Assembly: GCF_002192255.1 (NCBI RefSeq)
Contig: NZ_CP021768.1
Coordinates: 1,382,001 to 1,446,000 of the forward strand
Length of the DNA: 64,000 bases
Source: Stenotrophomonas sp. WZN-1
GTDB taxonomy: Bacteria; Pseudomonadota; Gammaproteobacteria; Xanthomonadales; Xanthomonadaceae
Reading direction: 5' to 3'
Position 1 is the stretch's first letter. Each line of letters opens with the position of its first letter. Under the pieces are notes generated by a model. The model worked only from the letters and a program-made list of their open reading frames with translations, was not told the origin of the DNA and searched no databases. Shown one piece after another: positions 41,607 through 49,640 of the stretch. Made by a program: the position numbers and the translations under genes.

Positions 41607-42551
41607 TCAGGCGTGCGTGGCCGGGCGCCCGAGCAGGCTGTCCGGCAGCGCTGGAATCGGCGTGCGTTCGTCCTGCGCCTGCTCCAGCAACCAGTGGATG
41701 AACAGGCGCGCGGCGTGGCTCGGCGGTTGTCCTTCGGCATGCACCACGTGATACGCGTAGCGCGCCTTCAGCGCCGGGCCGGGCAGGCGCACTACCTCGT
41801 AGCGCTGCAGGTAGGGCTGCGCGATGTGGGTACGTGCCAGCACCGCGCCCATGCCGTACACCGCGGCACGCATCGCATCGGTACTGTCGGCGAAGGTATG
41901 CATCGGCGGCAGCGGCGAGGGCGGGCGCACGCCGGCATGACGGAACCAGTCACGCCAGCCCTGTGGCGAAAGGTCGGTCAGCAGCGGCAGGTCAGCGATG
42001 CGCGCCGGATCGACCAGCGTTTCGACCCCGGCCAGCGCCGGTGAGGCCACCGGGAACAGGTAGTCATCCATCAGGTGCTGCGCACGCAGGCCCGGCCATT
42101 GGCCCAGGCCATAGCGGATGCCGACCTCCGGACCGTTGTCGTCGTAGCGGTCCAGGCCGCTGCCGGTATGCAGCTCGATGCGGATGTGCGGATGGGCCTG
42201 GGTGAAGCGTGGCAACCGCGGCAGCAGCCAGCAGTACGAAAGCGAGCGCAGCGTGGTGATACGCAATGGCACGCTGTCCGCATCCGGGTGCAGGTGGTGG
42301 GCGACGGCCGCGACGTCGGTGAAGGCCGCACTGGCCGCATCGGCCAGCTGCCGGCCCTCGGCAGTCAGGCGCACGCCACGTGCATGGCGCAGGAACAGCC
42401 GGGTCTCCAGCACCTCCTCCAGGCGGCGCACGTGATGGCTGACCGCGCTGGCGGTCAGGTGCAGTTCCTGGGCGGCCTGGGCGAAGTTCTGGTGGCGCGC
42501 GGCGACCGCGAACACGGCCAGCGCGGGGAGCAGGGAAGGGCGTAGCTGCAT
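41607..42551 (-). CDS. LysR-family regulator (GcvA-like)
   Basis: The product is 314 residues. The winged helix is at 1-65 (LAVFAVAARHQNFAQAAQELHLTASAVSHHVRRLE, a GcvA-like recognition helix) and the effector domain at about 95-300. The start at 42551 opens directly on the helix-turn-helix; upstream sequence in frame belongs to the divergent promoter region. It is divergent from the EamA gene with a 115-bp spacer, so that gene is its likely target. Confidence 0.88.
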   Translation of the reverse strand: MQLRPSLLPALAVFAVAARHQNFAQAAQELHLTASAVSHHVRRLEEVLETRLFLRHARGVRLTAEGRQLADAASAAFTDVAAVAHHLHPDADSVPLRITTLRSLSYCWLLPRLPRFTQAHPHIRIELHTGSGLDRYDDNGPEVGIRYGLGQWPGLRAQHLMDDYLFPVASPALAGVETLVDPARIADLPLLTDLSPQGWRDWFRHAGVRPPSPLPPMHTFADSTDAMRAAVYGMGAVLARTHIAQPYLQRYEVVRLPGPALKARYAYHVVHAEGQPPSHAARLFIHWLLEQAQDERTPIPALPDSLLGRPATHA

Positions 42552-42666
42552 GTCCAGCCTCAAACCATATTTGTGGCTGGCAGCGATACTACGCGCTTGT
42601 GCGGCAGGCGTCTGCGCCCGATCCTGTCTGCCTTGGCGAGGAACAGACGATGGACGGAGGCAGGGC

Positions 42667-43539
42667 ATGAATGCGGTCCCACAAGCGGCCGAGCGCGACT
42701 GGCGCACACCGCTGGAATTGACCCTGCTGGGCGCCATCTGGGGCTGCTCGTTCCTGTTCATGCGGGTGGCGGTGCCCTCGTTCGGCCCGTTCGCGCTGGT
42801 CGAGGTGCGGCTGGTGCTGGGCGCGCTGGTGCTGCTGCCGTTCCTGTGGCGCGCCCGCGCGCAGTTCCCGCCGCGGCGCTGGCTGTGGCTGGCGCCGATC
42901 GGCCTGATCAACTCGGCGCTGCCGTTTGTGCTGTTCGCCTATGCGGCCGAGCGAGCCCCTGCGGCGATCGGCGCCATCTGCAATGCGATGACCGTGCTGT
43001 TCGCCGCGCTGATCGCCTTCCTGTTCTTCGGGGAGAAGATCGGCATGCGCCGTGCGGGCGCGCTGCTGGTCGGCTTCGCCGGCGTGGTGGTGCTGGCCAC
43101 GGCCAAGGTCTCGGGCCTGAGCATCGGCACCGCGGTGCTTGCCGGTGCGGCGGCCTCGCTGCTGTACGGCCTTGGCGTGAACCTGGTGAAGCGGCATATG
43201 ACCGGCCTGCCGTCGGCGGCGGCTGCGGCGGCAACGCTGTCCTGTGCCTCGCTGTGGATGCTGCCGATGGCGGTGAGCCACTGGCCGCAGGCGGCGATTC
43301 CAGCCAAGGCGTGGGGCGCGGCGATTGCGCTGGGCGTGGCCTGTACCGGCCTGGCGTTCCTGATGTTCTACCGCCTGATCGGGCGTATCGGCCCGTCGCG
43401 TGCTTCGACGGTGACCTACCTGATTCCGCTGTTTGGTGCGGCGTTTGCCTGGTTGTTCCTGGGTGAGCCGGTGACGCTGCAGATGCTGATTGCCGGTGCG
43501 TTGATTCTGGGTAGCGTGGCGGTGAGTCAGAAGGGCTGA
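42667..43539 (+). CDS. EamA/DMT-family transporter
   Basis: The product is 290 residues with ten helices in two EamA halves, starting with ELTLLGAIWGCSFLFMRV. A GGAGGCAGGGC stretch before the ATG contains the ribosome site. Divergent pairing with a LysR regulator suggests induced export of a metabolite. The composite repeat begins 22 bp after its stop. Confidence 0.87.
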   Translation: MNAVPQAAERDWRTPLELTLLGAIWGCSFLFMRVAVPSFGPFALVEVRLVLGALVLLPFLWRARAQFPPRRWLWLAPIGLINSALPFVLFAYAAERAPAAIGAICNAMTVLFAALIAFLFFGEKIGMRRAGALLVGFAGVVVLATAKVSGLSIGTAVLAGAAASLLYGLGVNLVKRHMTGLPSAAAAAATLSCASLWMLPMAVSHWPQAAIPAKAWGAAIALGVACTGLAFLMFYRLIGRIGPSRASTVTYLIPLFGAAFAWLFLGEPVTLQMLIAGALILGSVAVSQKG

Positions 43540-43878
43540 TGCGTTGGTGTTTTGCGCGTGGCGCGTGCTGAAGGTGCTTCATCGTTCATGGGCGTCACTT
43601 TTCTTTGTACGCGCGCCGCGCTGCAGGAGCAGCGCGGAACGGCGCAGCCGGCCCGGAGGGTGGCGCACAGGGATGTGCGCCATCAAGAAAAGTAACCAAA
43701 AGAAACGTTCCGCCAGCCGCGAGCCGGTGCTGCGCACCGGTACCCTGCGCTCCTCGGCCCGTCGAGGGACGGCGCGGGAACTCGCTGCGCTCAGACACCC
43801 GCGCCTCTTCGCCCTCGCCGGACCTGCGGTGCTCGGCTCGCTCAAGGCGGACTGGAAGGTCAAGATCAACCGCAAAAG

Positions 43879-43902
43879 CATCCACGCATGGCGTGGATCT
43901 AC
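43879..43902 (-). repeat. SMAG palindrome at centre of composite repeat
   Basis: The ATCCACGC/GCGTGGAT stem plus CTAC. The flanking text GGGTGCAGCTGTGGC is also present after the SMAG at 49394-49417. Confidence 0.85.
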
Positions 43903-44088
43903 TGGGTGCAGCTGTGGCCTTTGATCTGGGTCCGCCTTGAGTGAGCCGAGCATCGCAGGGGAATCAGGGGCGAAGAGGTGCCGATGTCTGAGCGTAGCGA
44001 GTTCGGCACCGTCCCCTGATTCACCGAGAAGCGCAGGGGACCGACGTGCGGAGCACGGCGGCTCGCGACTGGCGGCGCGTTTCTTTTG

Positions 44089-44122
44089 GTTACTTTTCTT
44101 TTCGCGCGAAAAGAAAAGTGAC
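44089..44122. terminator. Terminal hairpin of the right composite unit
   Basis: GTTACTTTTCTTTTCGCGCG and its complement AAAAGAAAAGTGAC form a 15-bp stem. It lies 49 bp from the stop of the cyclophilin gene and would act as its terminator or 3'-end stabiliser. Confidence 0.65.
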
Positions 44123-44170
44123 GCCCATGAACAATGAAGCGCCTTCAGCACGCGTAACCTGCGGAAACCA

Positions 44171-45073
44171 TCACCGCACCGGCACCGGAATATTGCAGAG
44201 ATCGATATGCCCCGCCGGGCGCTTGTAGAAATCATCCACGCGATTGCGACGCGCTTCCACCGTATCGGCGAAGGTCTTCGAATCGGTGCGCAGCACCTGG
44301 ATCGGCGTGCGCTCGGCCGCCGGCACATCGCTGGCGCGGCGGATCGACACGATCGGCGTACGCAGCTCCGGGTCGGTGTAGAAGCCCATCGGCGCCGGGC
44401 CGCGCGGGGTTGCACTGAGCAGTTCCATGCCCTTCAGCACGCGGCCGACCAGGGTGATGTTGCGGTCCAGCTGGCGCGGCGACTGGCCGGTCACCACATA
44501 GAGTTCGGCGCCGATGCTGCTGTCTTCCTCGTTGCTGCGGCCGGCGCCGAGCATGCCGTAGCAATGCGCCAGCCAGGCCTTGCCGGCCTGCGGATCCTGG
44601 CCGATCGGGAAGCCGTCGACGAAACCGGTCTGCGCGGCCCAGCCATCGCGGTCCGGCAGCACGCTGACCTTCAGGCCGGCACTGGCACGTTCGAACTCGG
44701 CCGGCAGCTTGCGCGCGGCACTGCCGAACGGCTTGGCCTTGGTCGCATCATCGGCGTCGGCATCGCCGAACTGCACCACGAAGTTGTCCTGCGAACGGTA
44801 GATGCTGGTGCCGTTCCAGAAGTGCTCGTGGGCGAAAGTCTGGATGTTGGCCACATGGCGTGGGGCGAACTGCGGCGCCAGCTCGATGATCACCCGCCCG
44901 GCCGGCAGGTCCATGTACAGCAGGTTGGCCGGGTCCGGCGTGCGCCAGTCGCTGGCGGCCGAGGCGTCGAGGATCTGCTGCGGGCTGCGGTAGGGCGAGG
45001 CCGCGCTGGCCATGGCGGGCAGCAGGCAGGACAGGGCGAGGGCGGTCAGGGCAAGGCGACGACGGTGCGGCAT
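44171..45073 (-). CDS. Periplasmic cyclophilin-type peptidyl-prolyl isomerase
   Basis: The product is 300 residues with a signal peptide ([18 protein letters not shown]). The cyclophilin domain begins near [24 protein letters not shown] and includes [42 protein letters not shown] and [12 protein letters not shown]. It should catalyse proline isomerisation in periplasmic folding. The insert and tail make it longer than the roughly 190-residue PpiA. Confidence 0.85.
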   Translation of the reverse strand: MPHRRRLALTALALSCLLPAMASAASPYRSPQQILDASAASDWRTPDPANLLYMDLPAGRVIIELAPQFAPRHVANIQTFAHEHFWNGTSIYRSQDNFVVQFGDADADDATKAKPFGSAARKLPAEFERASAGLKVSVLPDRDGWAAQTGFVDGFPIGQDPQAGKAWLAHCYGMLGAGRSNEEDSSIGAELYVVTGQSPRQLDRNITLVGRVLKGMELLSATPRGPAPMGFYTDPELRTPIVSIRRASDVPAAERTPIQVLRTDSKTFADTVEARRNRVDDFYKRPAGHIDLCNIPVPVR

Positions 45074-45173
45074 GGGAACCCCGGAACATGAACGAGGCTT
45101 CGATTCTGCGCGAGCCGCCCAGCCACGCCAACCGGCACGATGACTAACGACACATTCGCTATACCGAACTTCG

Positions 45174-45198
45174 CACTACTGTGGACTTCAACGTAGTG
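45174..45198. promoter_or_regulatory. Candidate PadR operator
   Basis: CACTAC (45174-45179) and GTAGTG (45193-45198) form an inverted repeat with a 13-bp spacer, 12 nt before the padR start. The position fits autoregulation. Confidence 0.4.
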
Positions 45199-45209
45199 GA
45201 GGGCCGGTC

Positions 45210-45575
45210 ATGTCCGAGGACGATGTCCAGCTGAAGAAGTTCCAGAAGGAGCTCAGCGCCGGAACGGTGTCGCTGGCCCTGCTGGCGGTGCTGGCCCGGG
45301 CCGGCGAGCCGCTGTACGGCTACCTCATTGCCAAGGAGCTGGAGCGGGTGGGCGAGGGCGTGCTGAGCGGCAAGCAGAGCGCCCTGTACCCGGTGCTGCG
45401 CAACCTGGAGGGCGCCGGCCTGCTGGCAAGTCATGTAGAGCCTTCCAGCAGCGGGCCGCCGCGGCGCTACTACCGCATCAACGAACGTGGCCGCGACGTG
45501 CTGGCGCAGTGGCGCCAGGCCTGGCAGGCCACCCGCGATTCCGTCGATTCCGTGTTGGAGGGGGTACCGCAATGA
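45210..45575 (+). CDS. PadR-family transcriptional regulator
   Basis: The product is 121 residues. The winged helix holds TVSLALLAVLARAGEPLYGYLIAKEL, then LSGKQSALYPVLRNLEGAGLL and PPRRYYRINERGRD, which are standard PadR motifs. It heads a two-gene operon; the next start overlaps its stop by 4 bp (ATGA). PadR proteins pair with membrane sensor-like proteins in many bacteria, as here. Confidence 0.88.
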   Translation: MSEDDVQLKKFQKELSAGTVSLALLAVLARAGEPLYGYLIAKELERVGEGVLSGKQSALYPVLRNLEGAGLLASHVEPSSSGPPRRYYRINERGRDVLAQWRQAWQATRDSVDSVLEGVPQ

Positions 45576-46561
45576 ACGACCCGAGCCTGGCAGGCCGAGC
45601 CCTGCCCACGACCATCCCGCAGTACCTGGCGCAGCTGCGCGCGGCGCTGGAAGGCGCCGACCCGGCGATGGTGCAGGACGCCCTGTACGACGCCGAGGAA
45701 TACCTGCGCTCGGAACTGGCCGCGCAGCCGGGCCGCAGCGAGGCCGAGGTGATCGCCGACGTGGCCGGCAGCTATGGCGCGCCGGACGAAGTGGCGGAGA
45801 TCTACCGCGAGACCGAAGTGACGGTGAACCGCGCGCTGCGCACGCCACGTGCGGATACCGCACCGGTGCTGCGTGCAGCGGCGGAAGCCAGTGGTGTCGA
45901 GCCGGCCGCGCCGCCTCCGGCGCCGGTACAGCGCTCCCCGCTGGCGCGCTTCTTCGGCGTGGTGACCGACCCGCACACCTACGGTGCGCTGTTCTACATG
46001 CTGCTGTCGCTGGCCACCGGCACCTTCTTCTTCACCTGGGTGGTGACCGGCCTGTCATTGTCGCTGGGCCTGATGATCCTGATCATCGGCATTCCGTTGA
46101 CGGTGCTGTTCTTCGGTTCGGTGCGCGGGCTGGCGCTGCTGGAAGGGCGGCTGGTGGAAGCGCTGCTGGGCGAGCGCATGCCGCGGCGTCCGCGTTACAC
46201 CGACCGCAGCCGCACGTGGCTGCAGCGCATTGGCGACATGTTCACCGATGGCCGCACCTGGCTGACCCTGCTGTACTTCGTGCTGATGCTGCCGCTGGGT
46301 GTCATCTACTTCACCACCGCGGTGACGTTGCTGTCGCTGTCGCTGAGCCTGATCTGGGCGCCGGTCGCGGCGATCTTCAGTGGCGACATCCCCGGCGTGT
46401 ACATCAACGACGTGAACGTGCTGCCGATGGCGGCCTCGCCGCTGGTGGCGATCGCGGTTGCCGCCGTGGGTGCACTGCTGCTGGTGCTGACCCTGCATCT
46501 GGCACGTGGCATCGGCAAGCTGCATGGGCTGATCGCCAAGAACCTGCTGGTGCGGTTGTAA
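45572..46561 (+). CDS. Membrane protein with HAAS/DUF1700-like N-domain and sensor-like helices
   Basis: The product is 329 residues. An N-terminal soluble helical domain (about 15-90, QYLAQLRAALEGADPAMVQDAL...YGAPDEVAEIYRET) matches the HAAS/DUF1700 type, which is found next to PadR regulators. A linker and four to six membrane helices follow. It probably signals to or sequesters the PadR protein. The overlap with padR shows co-expression. The role is inferred from family association. Confidence 0.78.
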   Translation: MNDPSLAGRALPTTIPQYLAQLRAALEGADPAMVQDALYDAEEYLRSELAAQPGRSEAEVIADVAGSYGAPDEVAEIYRETEVTVNRALRTPRADTAPVLRAAAEASGVEPAAPPPAPVQRSPLARFFGVVTDPHTYGALFYMLLSLATGTFFFTWVVTGLSLSLGLMILIIGIPLTVLFFGSVRGLALLEGRLVEALLGERMPRRPRYTDRSRTWLQRIGDMFTDGRTWLTLLYFVLMLPLGVIYFTTAVTLLSLSLSLIWAPVAAIFSGDIPGVYINDVNVLPMAASPLVAIAVAAVGALLLVLTLHLARGIGKLHGLIAKNLLVRL

Positions 46562-46579
46562 GCAGGATTCCACGCTTCG

Positions 46580-46717
46580 GTAGGTGCCAACCTTGGTTGG
46601 CACAATCCATCAGCGTCGGGACGTTTGGCGGGCTTGGCTTGGGTAGGTGCCAACCTTGGTTGGCACAATCCATCAGATACCGGGATTCATGATAGAGCGC
46701 CAACCAAGGTTGGCACC
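46580..46717. repeat. Tandem and inverted SMAG-like elements (GTGCCAACC stem)
   Basis: The 34-bp unit, GTAGGTGCCAACC then GGTTGGCAC then AATCCATCAG, occurs at 46580-46613 and again at 46643-46676. A third, inverted and degenerate copy (GCGCCAACCAAGGTTGGCAC) follows at 46697-46716. It lies between two convergent genes. Confidence 0.85.
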
Positions 46718-46730
46718 CACCCTGGGCGAG

Positions 46731-48038
46731 TTACCCCGCCTTTCGCCGCAGCGGGGTCACGTTGCTCTTCTTCTTCGTAGCCTTCGCCGCCGGTGCTTCG
46801 GCATGCGCGGCGAAGAAGTCGCGCACCTTCGGGTACACCACTTCGCGCCAGCGGCGGCCGCTGAAGATGCCGTAATGGCCAGCACCTTCGACGATGAAAT
46901 GCTCGCGGCGGTCAGCCGCGATACCGGTGCACAGCGCCTGCGCGGCTTCGGTCTGGCCGAGGCCGGCAATGTCGTCCAGCTCGCCTTCGATGCTCAACAG
47001 CGCGGTATCGCGGATCGCCGACGGATCGACCTTCTCGCCGTTGACCACCCACTCGCCACGCGGCAGCAGGAAGTCCTGGAACACCACGCGGATGGTGTCG
47101 AGGTAGTACTTGGCCGGCATGTCCAGCACCGCGTTGTACTCGTCGTAGAAACGACGGTGCGCGTCGGCGTCTTCCAGGTCGCCCTTGACCAGGTCGGTGT
47201 AGAAATCCCAGTGCGAGCTGAAGTGGCGGCTGGGGTTCATCGACAGGAAGCCGGCATGCTGCAGGAAGCCCGGGTACACGCGGCGGCCGGCACCCGGATA
47301 GCTGGCCGGCACGGTGTGGATGACGTTGTTCTCGAACCACGACAGCGGGTTCTGCGTGGCCAGGTTGTTCACTGCGGTCGGGCTGCAGCGCGCATCGATC
47401 GGGCCACCCATCATCACCAGCGTGCGCGGCGTCGGCTCGCCACGGCTGGCCATCAGCGAAACCGCAGCCAGTACCGGCACGGTCGGCTGGCACACGCTCA
47501 CCACATGCAGGCGCTCGACGCCGAGGTGGCGGATGAACTCCTGGATGTAGGCGATGTAGTCATCCAGCCCGAACTCGCCTTCGCTGGACGGCACCATGCG
47601 CGCGTCGACCCAGTCAGTCACGTACACGCGGTGGTCGCGCAGCAGCGTGCGCACGGTATCGCGCAGCAGCGTGGCGTGGTGGCCGGACAGTGGCGCCACC
47701 ACCAGCACGAACGGCTGGTTGAGCATCGTGTGCAGCTGGTCGGCCTCATTGCTGTGGCGCTTGAAGCGCAGCAGCTTGCAGAACGGCTTGCTCACTTCCT
47801 CGTGCACGACGATCGGCACGCGTTCGCCATCGACGTCGATTTCGTTGATGCCCCACTCGGGCTTCTCGTAATCCTTGCCGATGCGATGGAACAGCTCATT
47901 GACCGCGGCCAGGCGATCGGCGCCCGGCATCTGCGACCACCAGTGGCCCGGGTTGGCGAAGAATCTGGCGTTGGCCTGGGCCTGGTGCACCCAGGGGGCG
48001 AGCAGGTTGCGGGTCAGTTCGTGCAGTTGATAGAGCAT
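46731..48038 (-). CDS. phaZ: Intracellular polyhydroxyalkanoate depolymerase
   Basis: The product is 435 residues. It has the intracellular PHA depolymerase pattern: MLYQLHELTR start, VVAPLSGHHATLLRDTVRTL, YVTDWVDARMVP, then nucleophile C183 in SVCQPTVPVLAAVSLMA and MGGPIDARCSPTAVNNLA. Cys183 corresponds to the nucleophile known in Ralstonia PhaZ1. It degrades stored PHB granules in the cytoplasm. No pha synthesis genes are in the window. The C-terminus is Lys-rich (ATKKKSNVTPLRRKAG), possibly aiding granule or DNA contact. Confidence 0.9.
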   Translation of the reverse strand: MLYQLHELTRNLLAPWVHQAQANARFFANPGHWWSQMPGADRLAAVNELFHRIGKDYEKPEWGINEIDVDGERVPIVVHEEVSKPFCKLLRFKRHSNEADQLHTMLNQPFVLVVAPLSGHHATLLRDTVRTLLRDHRVYVTDWVDARMVPSSEGEFGLDDYIAYIQEFIRHLGVERLHVVSVCQPTVPVLAAVSLMASRGEPTPRTLVMMGGPIDARCSPTAVNNLATQNPLSWFENNVIHTVPASYPGAGRRVYPGFLQHAGFLSMNPSRHFSSHWDFYTDLVKGDLEDADAHRRFYDEYNAVLDMPAKYYLDTIRVVFQDFLLPRGEWVVNGEKVDPSAIRDTALLSIEGELDDIAGLGQTEAAQALCTGIAADRREHFIVEGAGHYGIFSGRRWREVVYPKVRDFFAAHAEAPAAKATKKKSNVTPLRRKAG

Positions 48039-48131
48039 GACGACCGAATATGTATGGTCATATGTTGCCGCGCAGCATATCCCATCCGGGTGTCCCGCAG
48101 GTTAAGTCGGCTGAAAATAATGAATCCGGAT

Positions 48132-48722
48132 TCACATCCGTTCCAGCGCGGCCGCATCGCCTGCCAGGGCGGGGCCGAGCCAGCAGTGCGACCCTACCGG
48201 CTGCAGGCCATGCCGGGCCAGCGTGCGGCGGTACCAGCGCGCCGGGCGGGCCTGGAAGCCTTCGTGGTCGCCCTCGAACGCGTCCTCGGCGGCGAAGGTC
48301 TCCAGGAAGGCCACGCCGCCGGTCAGCTCCGCCACGCCGGCCAGTCCGGCGCGCAGCTCGCGGTCGGGCACGTAGTGCATCACGTCCGAGCAGACCAGCA
48401 GGTCGACCGGGGCGCAGGGCCGCAGCCAGGCGAAATCGCCGAAGCTGGCCAGGTGCAGGTTGCGGGTGCGACCGTAGCGGCGCACAGCGTACTCGCTGCT
48501 GTCGAAGCCGAGGTATTCGACCTTCGGACGCAGCTTCAGCAGCGGCGCGCGCCAGGCGCCTTCGCCGCAGCCGATATCCAGCACGCTGCGGATCGGTCGC
48601 TCCAGGTAGTACTCGGCGCTGGCCACGGCCAACGCGACCTTGCGCGCCAGGCGGGCGCTGCCGCCGATGTCGGCACGGCGGTACCAGCGTTGGAAGTAGG
48701 CGGCGTCGTAGGTCTTGTCCAT
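48132..48722 (-). CDS. SAM-dependent methyltransferase, class I
   Basis: The product is 196 residues. The SAM-binding loop VLDIGCGEGAW (motif I), YLGFDSSEYAV (motif II) and VDLLVCSDVMHYV (motif IV) are clear. The substrate is unknown; it resembles small-molecule methyltransferases. It lies upstream of phaZ on the same strand with a 93-bp AT-rich spacer, so it may have its own promoter. Confidence 0.82.
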   Translation of the reverse strand: MDKTYDAAYFQRWYRRADIGGSARLARKVALAVASAEYYLERPIRSVLDIGCGEGAWRAPLLKLRPKVEYLGFDSSEYAVRRYGRTRNLHLASFGDFAWLRPCAPVDLLVCSDVMHYVPDRELRAGLAGVAELTGGVAFLETFAAEDAFEGDHEGFQARPARWYRRTLARHGLQPVGSHCWLGPALAGDAAALERM

Positions 48723-48871
48723 GGGGCGGTGCGTGATCGGGGAAAACGGCGCCTATCGTACGGTGTTGCGGCGCGCCATGCGTCGATGTGTCGCGGCGAG
48801 CGTGCCTGCGGCGGCTTTGCCACGGCATGCGAGAATGGCCGCCAACCTACGCCAGCCGCGGGAGCGAGCGC

Positions 48872-49327
48872 ATGCAGAGCTACTACTGGGTCAAGACCTT
48901 CCACATCGTATTCGTGGTGGCGTGGATGGCCACGGTGTTCTATCTGCCGCGCATCCTGGTCAACCTGGCCGAGACCGCAGGCCAGCCGGCGGTGACCGAG
49001 CGCCTGCAGCTGATGGGCCTGCGCCTGTACCGCTTCGGTCACTCGATGTTCGGCCTGGCCTTCGTGCTGGGCCTGGTGCTGTGGCTGGGCTACAAGGTCA
49101 TTCCGGATTTCCCGACCATGGTTGCCTCGGGCGGTGCCGGGTGGCTGCATGCCAAGCTGGGCCTGGTGGTGGTGTTGTTGGCGTATTTCATCTGGATCGG
49201 GCGGCTGCTGAAGGGCGTGGCCAAGGGCAGAGCGCTGCCGTCGTCGCGCGCGCTGCGCTGGATCAACGAGATCCCGCTGCTGGCCTTCATCCCGATCGTG
49301 TGGCTGGTGCTGGCCAAGCCGTTCTGA
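48872..49327 (+). CDS. hemJ: HemJ/CopD-family membrane protein, probable protoporphyrinogen oxidase
   Basis: The product is 151 residues with four helices. It starts with YYWVKTFHIVFVVAWMATVFYLPR and has WLHAKLGLVVVLLAYFIWIGR and RALRWINEIPLLAF. These correspond to HemJ, the oxygen-dependent protoporphyrinogen IX oxidase lacking FAD, including its conserved His and Lys. The CopD superfamily is the broader fallback. ATG at 48872 follows GGGAGCGAGCG; upstream Mets are less likely. Confidence 0.75.
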   Translation: MQSYYWVKTFHIVFVVAWMATVFYLPRILVNLAETAGQPAVTERLQLMGLRLYRFGHSMFGLAFVLGLVLWLGYKVIPDFPTMVASGGAGWLHAKLGLVVVLLAYFIWIGRLLKGVAKGRALPSSRALRWINEIPLLAFIPIVWLVLAKPF

Positions 49328-49340
49328 GATCCCGCTATCC

Positions 49341-49362
49341 GTAGAGCCATGCTTGGCTCTAC
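49341..49362 (+). repeat. SMAG-type palindrome (short stem)
   Basis: GTAGAGCCATGCTTGGCTCTAC, a near-perfect palindrome, 13 bp after the hemJ stop. Confidence 0.85.
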
Positions 49363-49393
49363 GGGTTCGCGTGATTCTTCGCCAAAGCAGAGG

Positions 49394-49636
49394 CATCCAC
49401 GCATGGCGTGGATCTACTGGGTGCAGCTGTGGCTTTTGATGTTCAGGTCCGCCATGAGCGAGCCGAGCATCGCAGGTGAAACAGGGGCGAAGAGGCGCCG
49501 GTGTCTGAGCGCAGCGAGTTCGGCGCCGTCTCCTGATTCACCGAGAAGCGCAGGGAACCGGTGCAGAGCACCGGCTCGCGTTCGGCGGCGTGTTCTTTGG
49601 TTACTTTCTTGCACGAGCAAGAAAGTAACAAGCCGA
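49394..49636. repeat. Third copy of the composite repeat
   Basis: It begins with the same SMAG (49394-49417) and GGGTGCAGCTGTGGC flank, continues through GAGCGAGCCGAGCATCGCAG and TCTGAGCGCAGCGAGTTCGG and ends in the GTTACTTTCTT hairpin. It has the orientation of the right unit at 43.9-44.2 kb. It fills the 313-bp space between hemJ (+) and accA (-). Confidence 0.8.
49600..49629. terminator. Terminal hairpin of the third composite copy
   Basis: GTTACTTTCTTGC and GCAAGAAAGTAAC form a 13-bp perfect stem with an ACGA loop. It is 11 bp from the accA stop codon on the minus strand. Confidence 0.7.
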
Positions 49637-49640
49637 TGGA

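Larger units (their letters stand above)
43562..44154. repeat. Composite repeat, two units head to head around a shared SMAG palindrome
   Basis: The left unit, from CGCGTGCTGAAGG at 43562, reappears inverted at the right, ending CCTTCAGCACGCG at 44154. The match covers about 270 bases per arm. Conserved blocks are TCATGGGCGTCACTTTTCTT, AAGAAAAGTAACCAAAAGAA, GAACTCGCT.CGCTCAGACA and GCTCGGCTC.CTCAAGGCGGA. The centre holds a SMAG palindrome (43879-43902). It fills the space between two convergent genes. Open frames inside it are not supported as genes. Confidence 0.8.

Noticed and set aside
43544..44137. Several open frames of 60-280 codons in the composite repeat
   Set aside because: They lie in different frames in the two arms, have Ser/Arg/Pro-rich products and no ribosome sites. 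The nucleotide pattern is conserved as inverted repeats, not as protein.
46580..46717. CRISPR array
   Set aside because: Repeats are palindromic, only two or three in number, in mixed orientation, with no regular spacers and no cas genes nearby.
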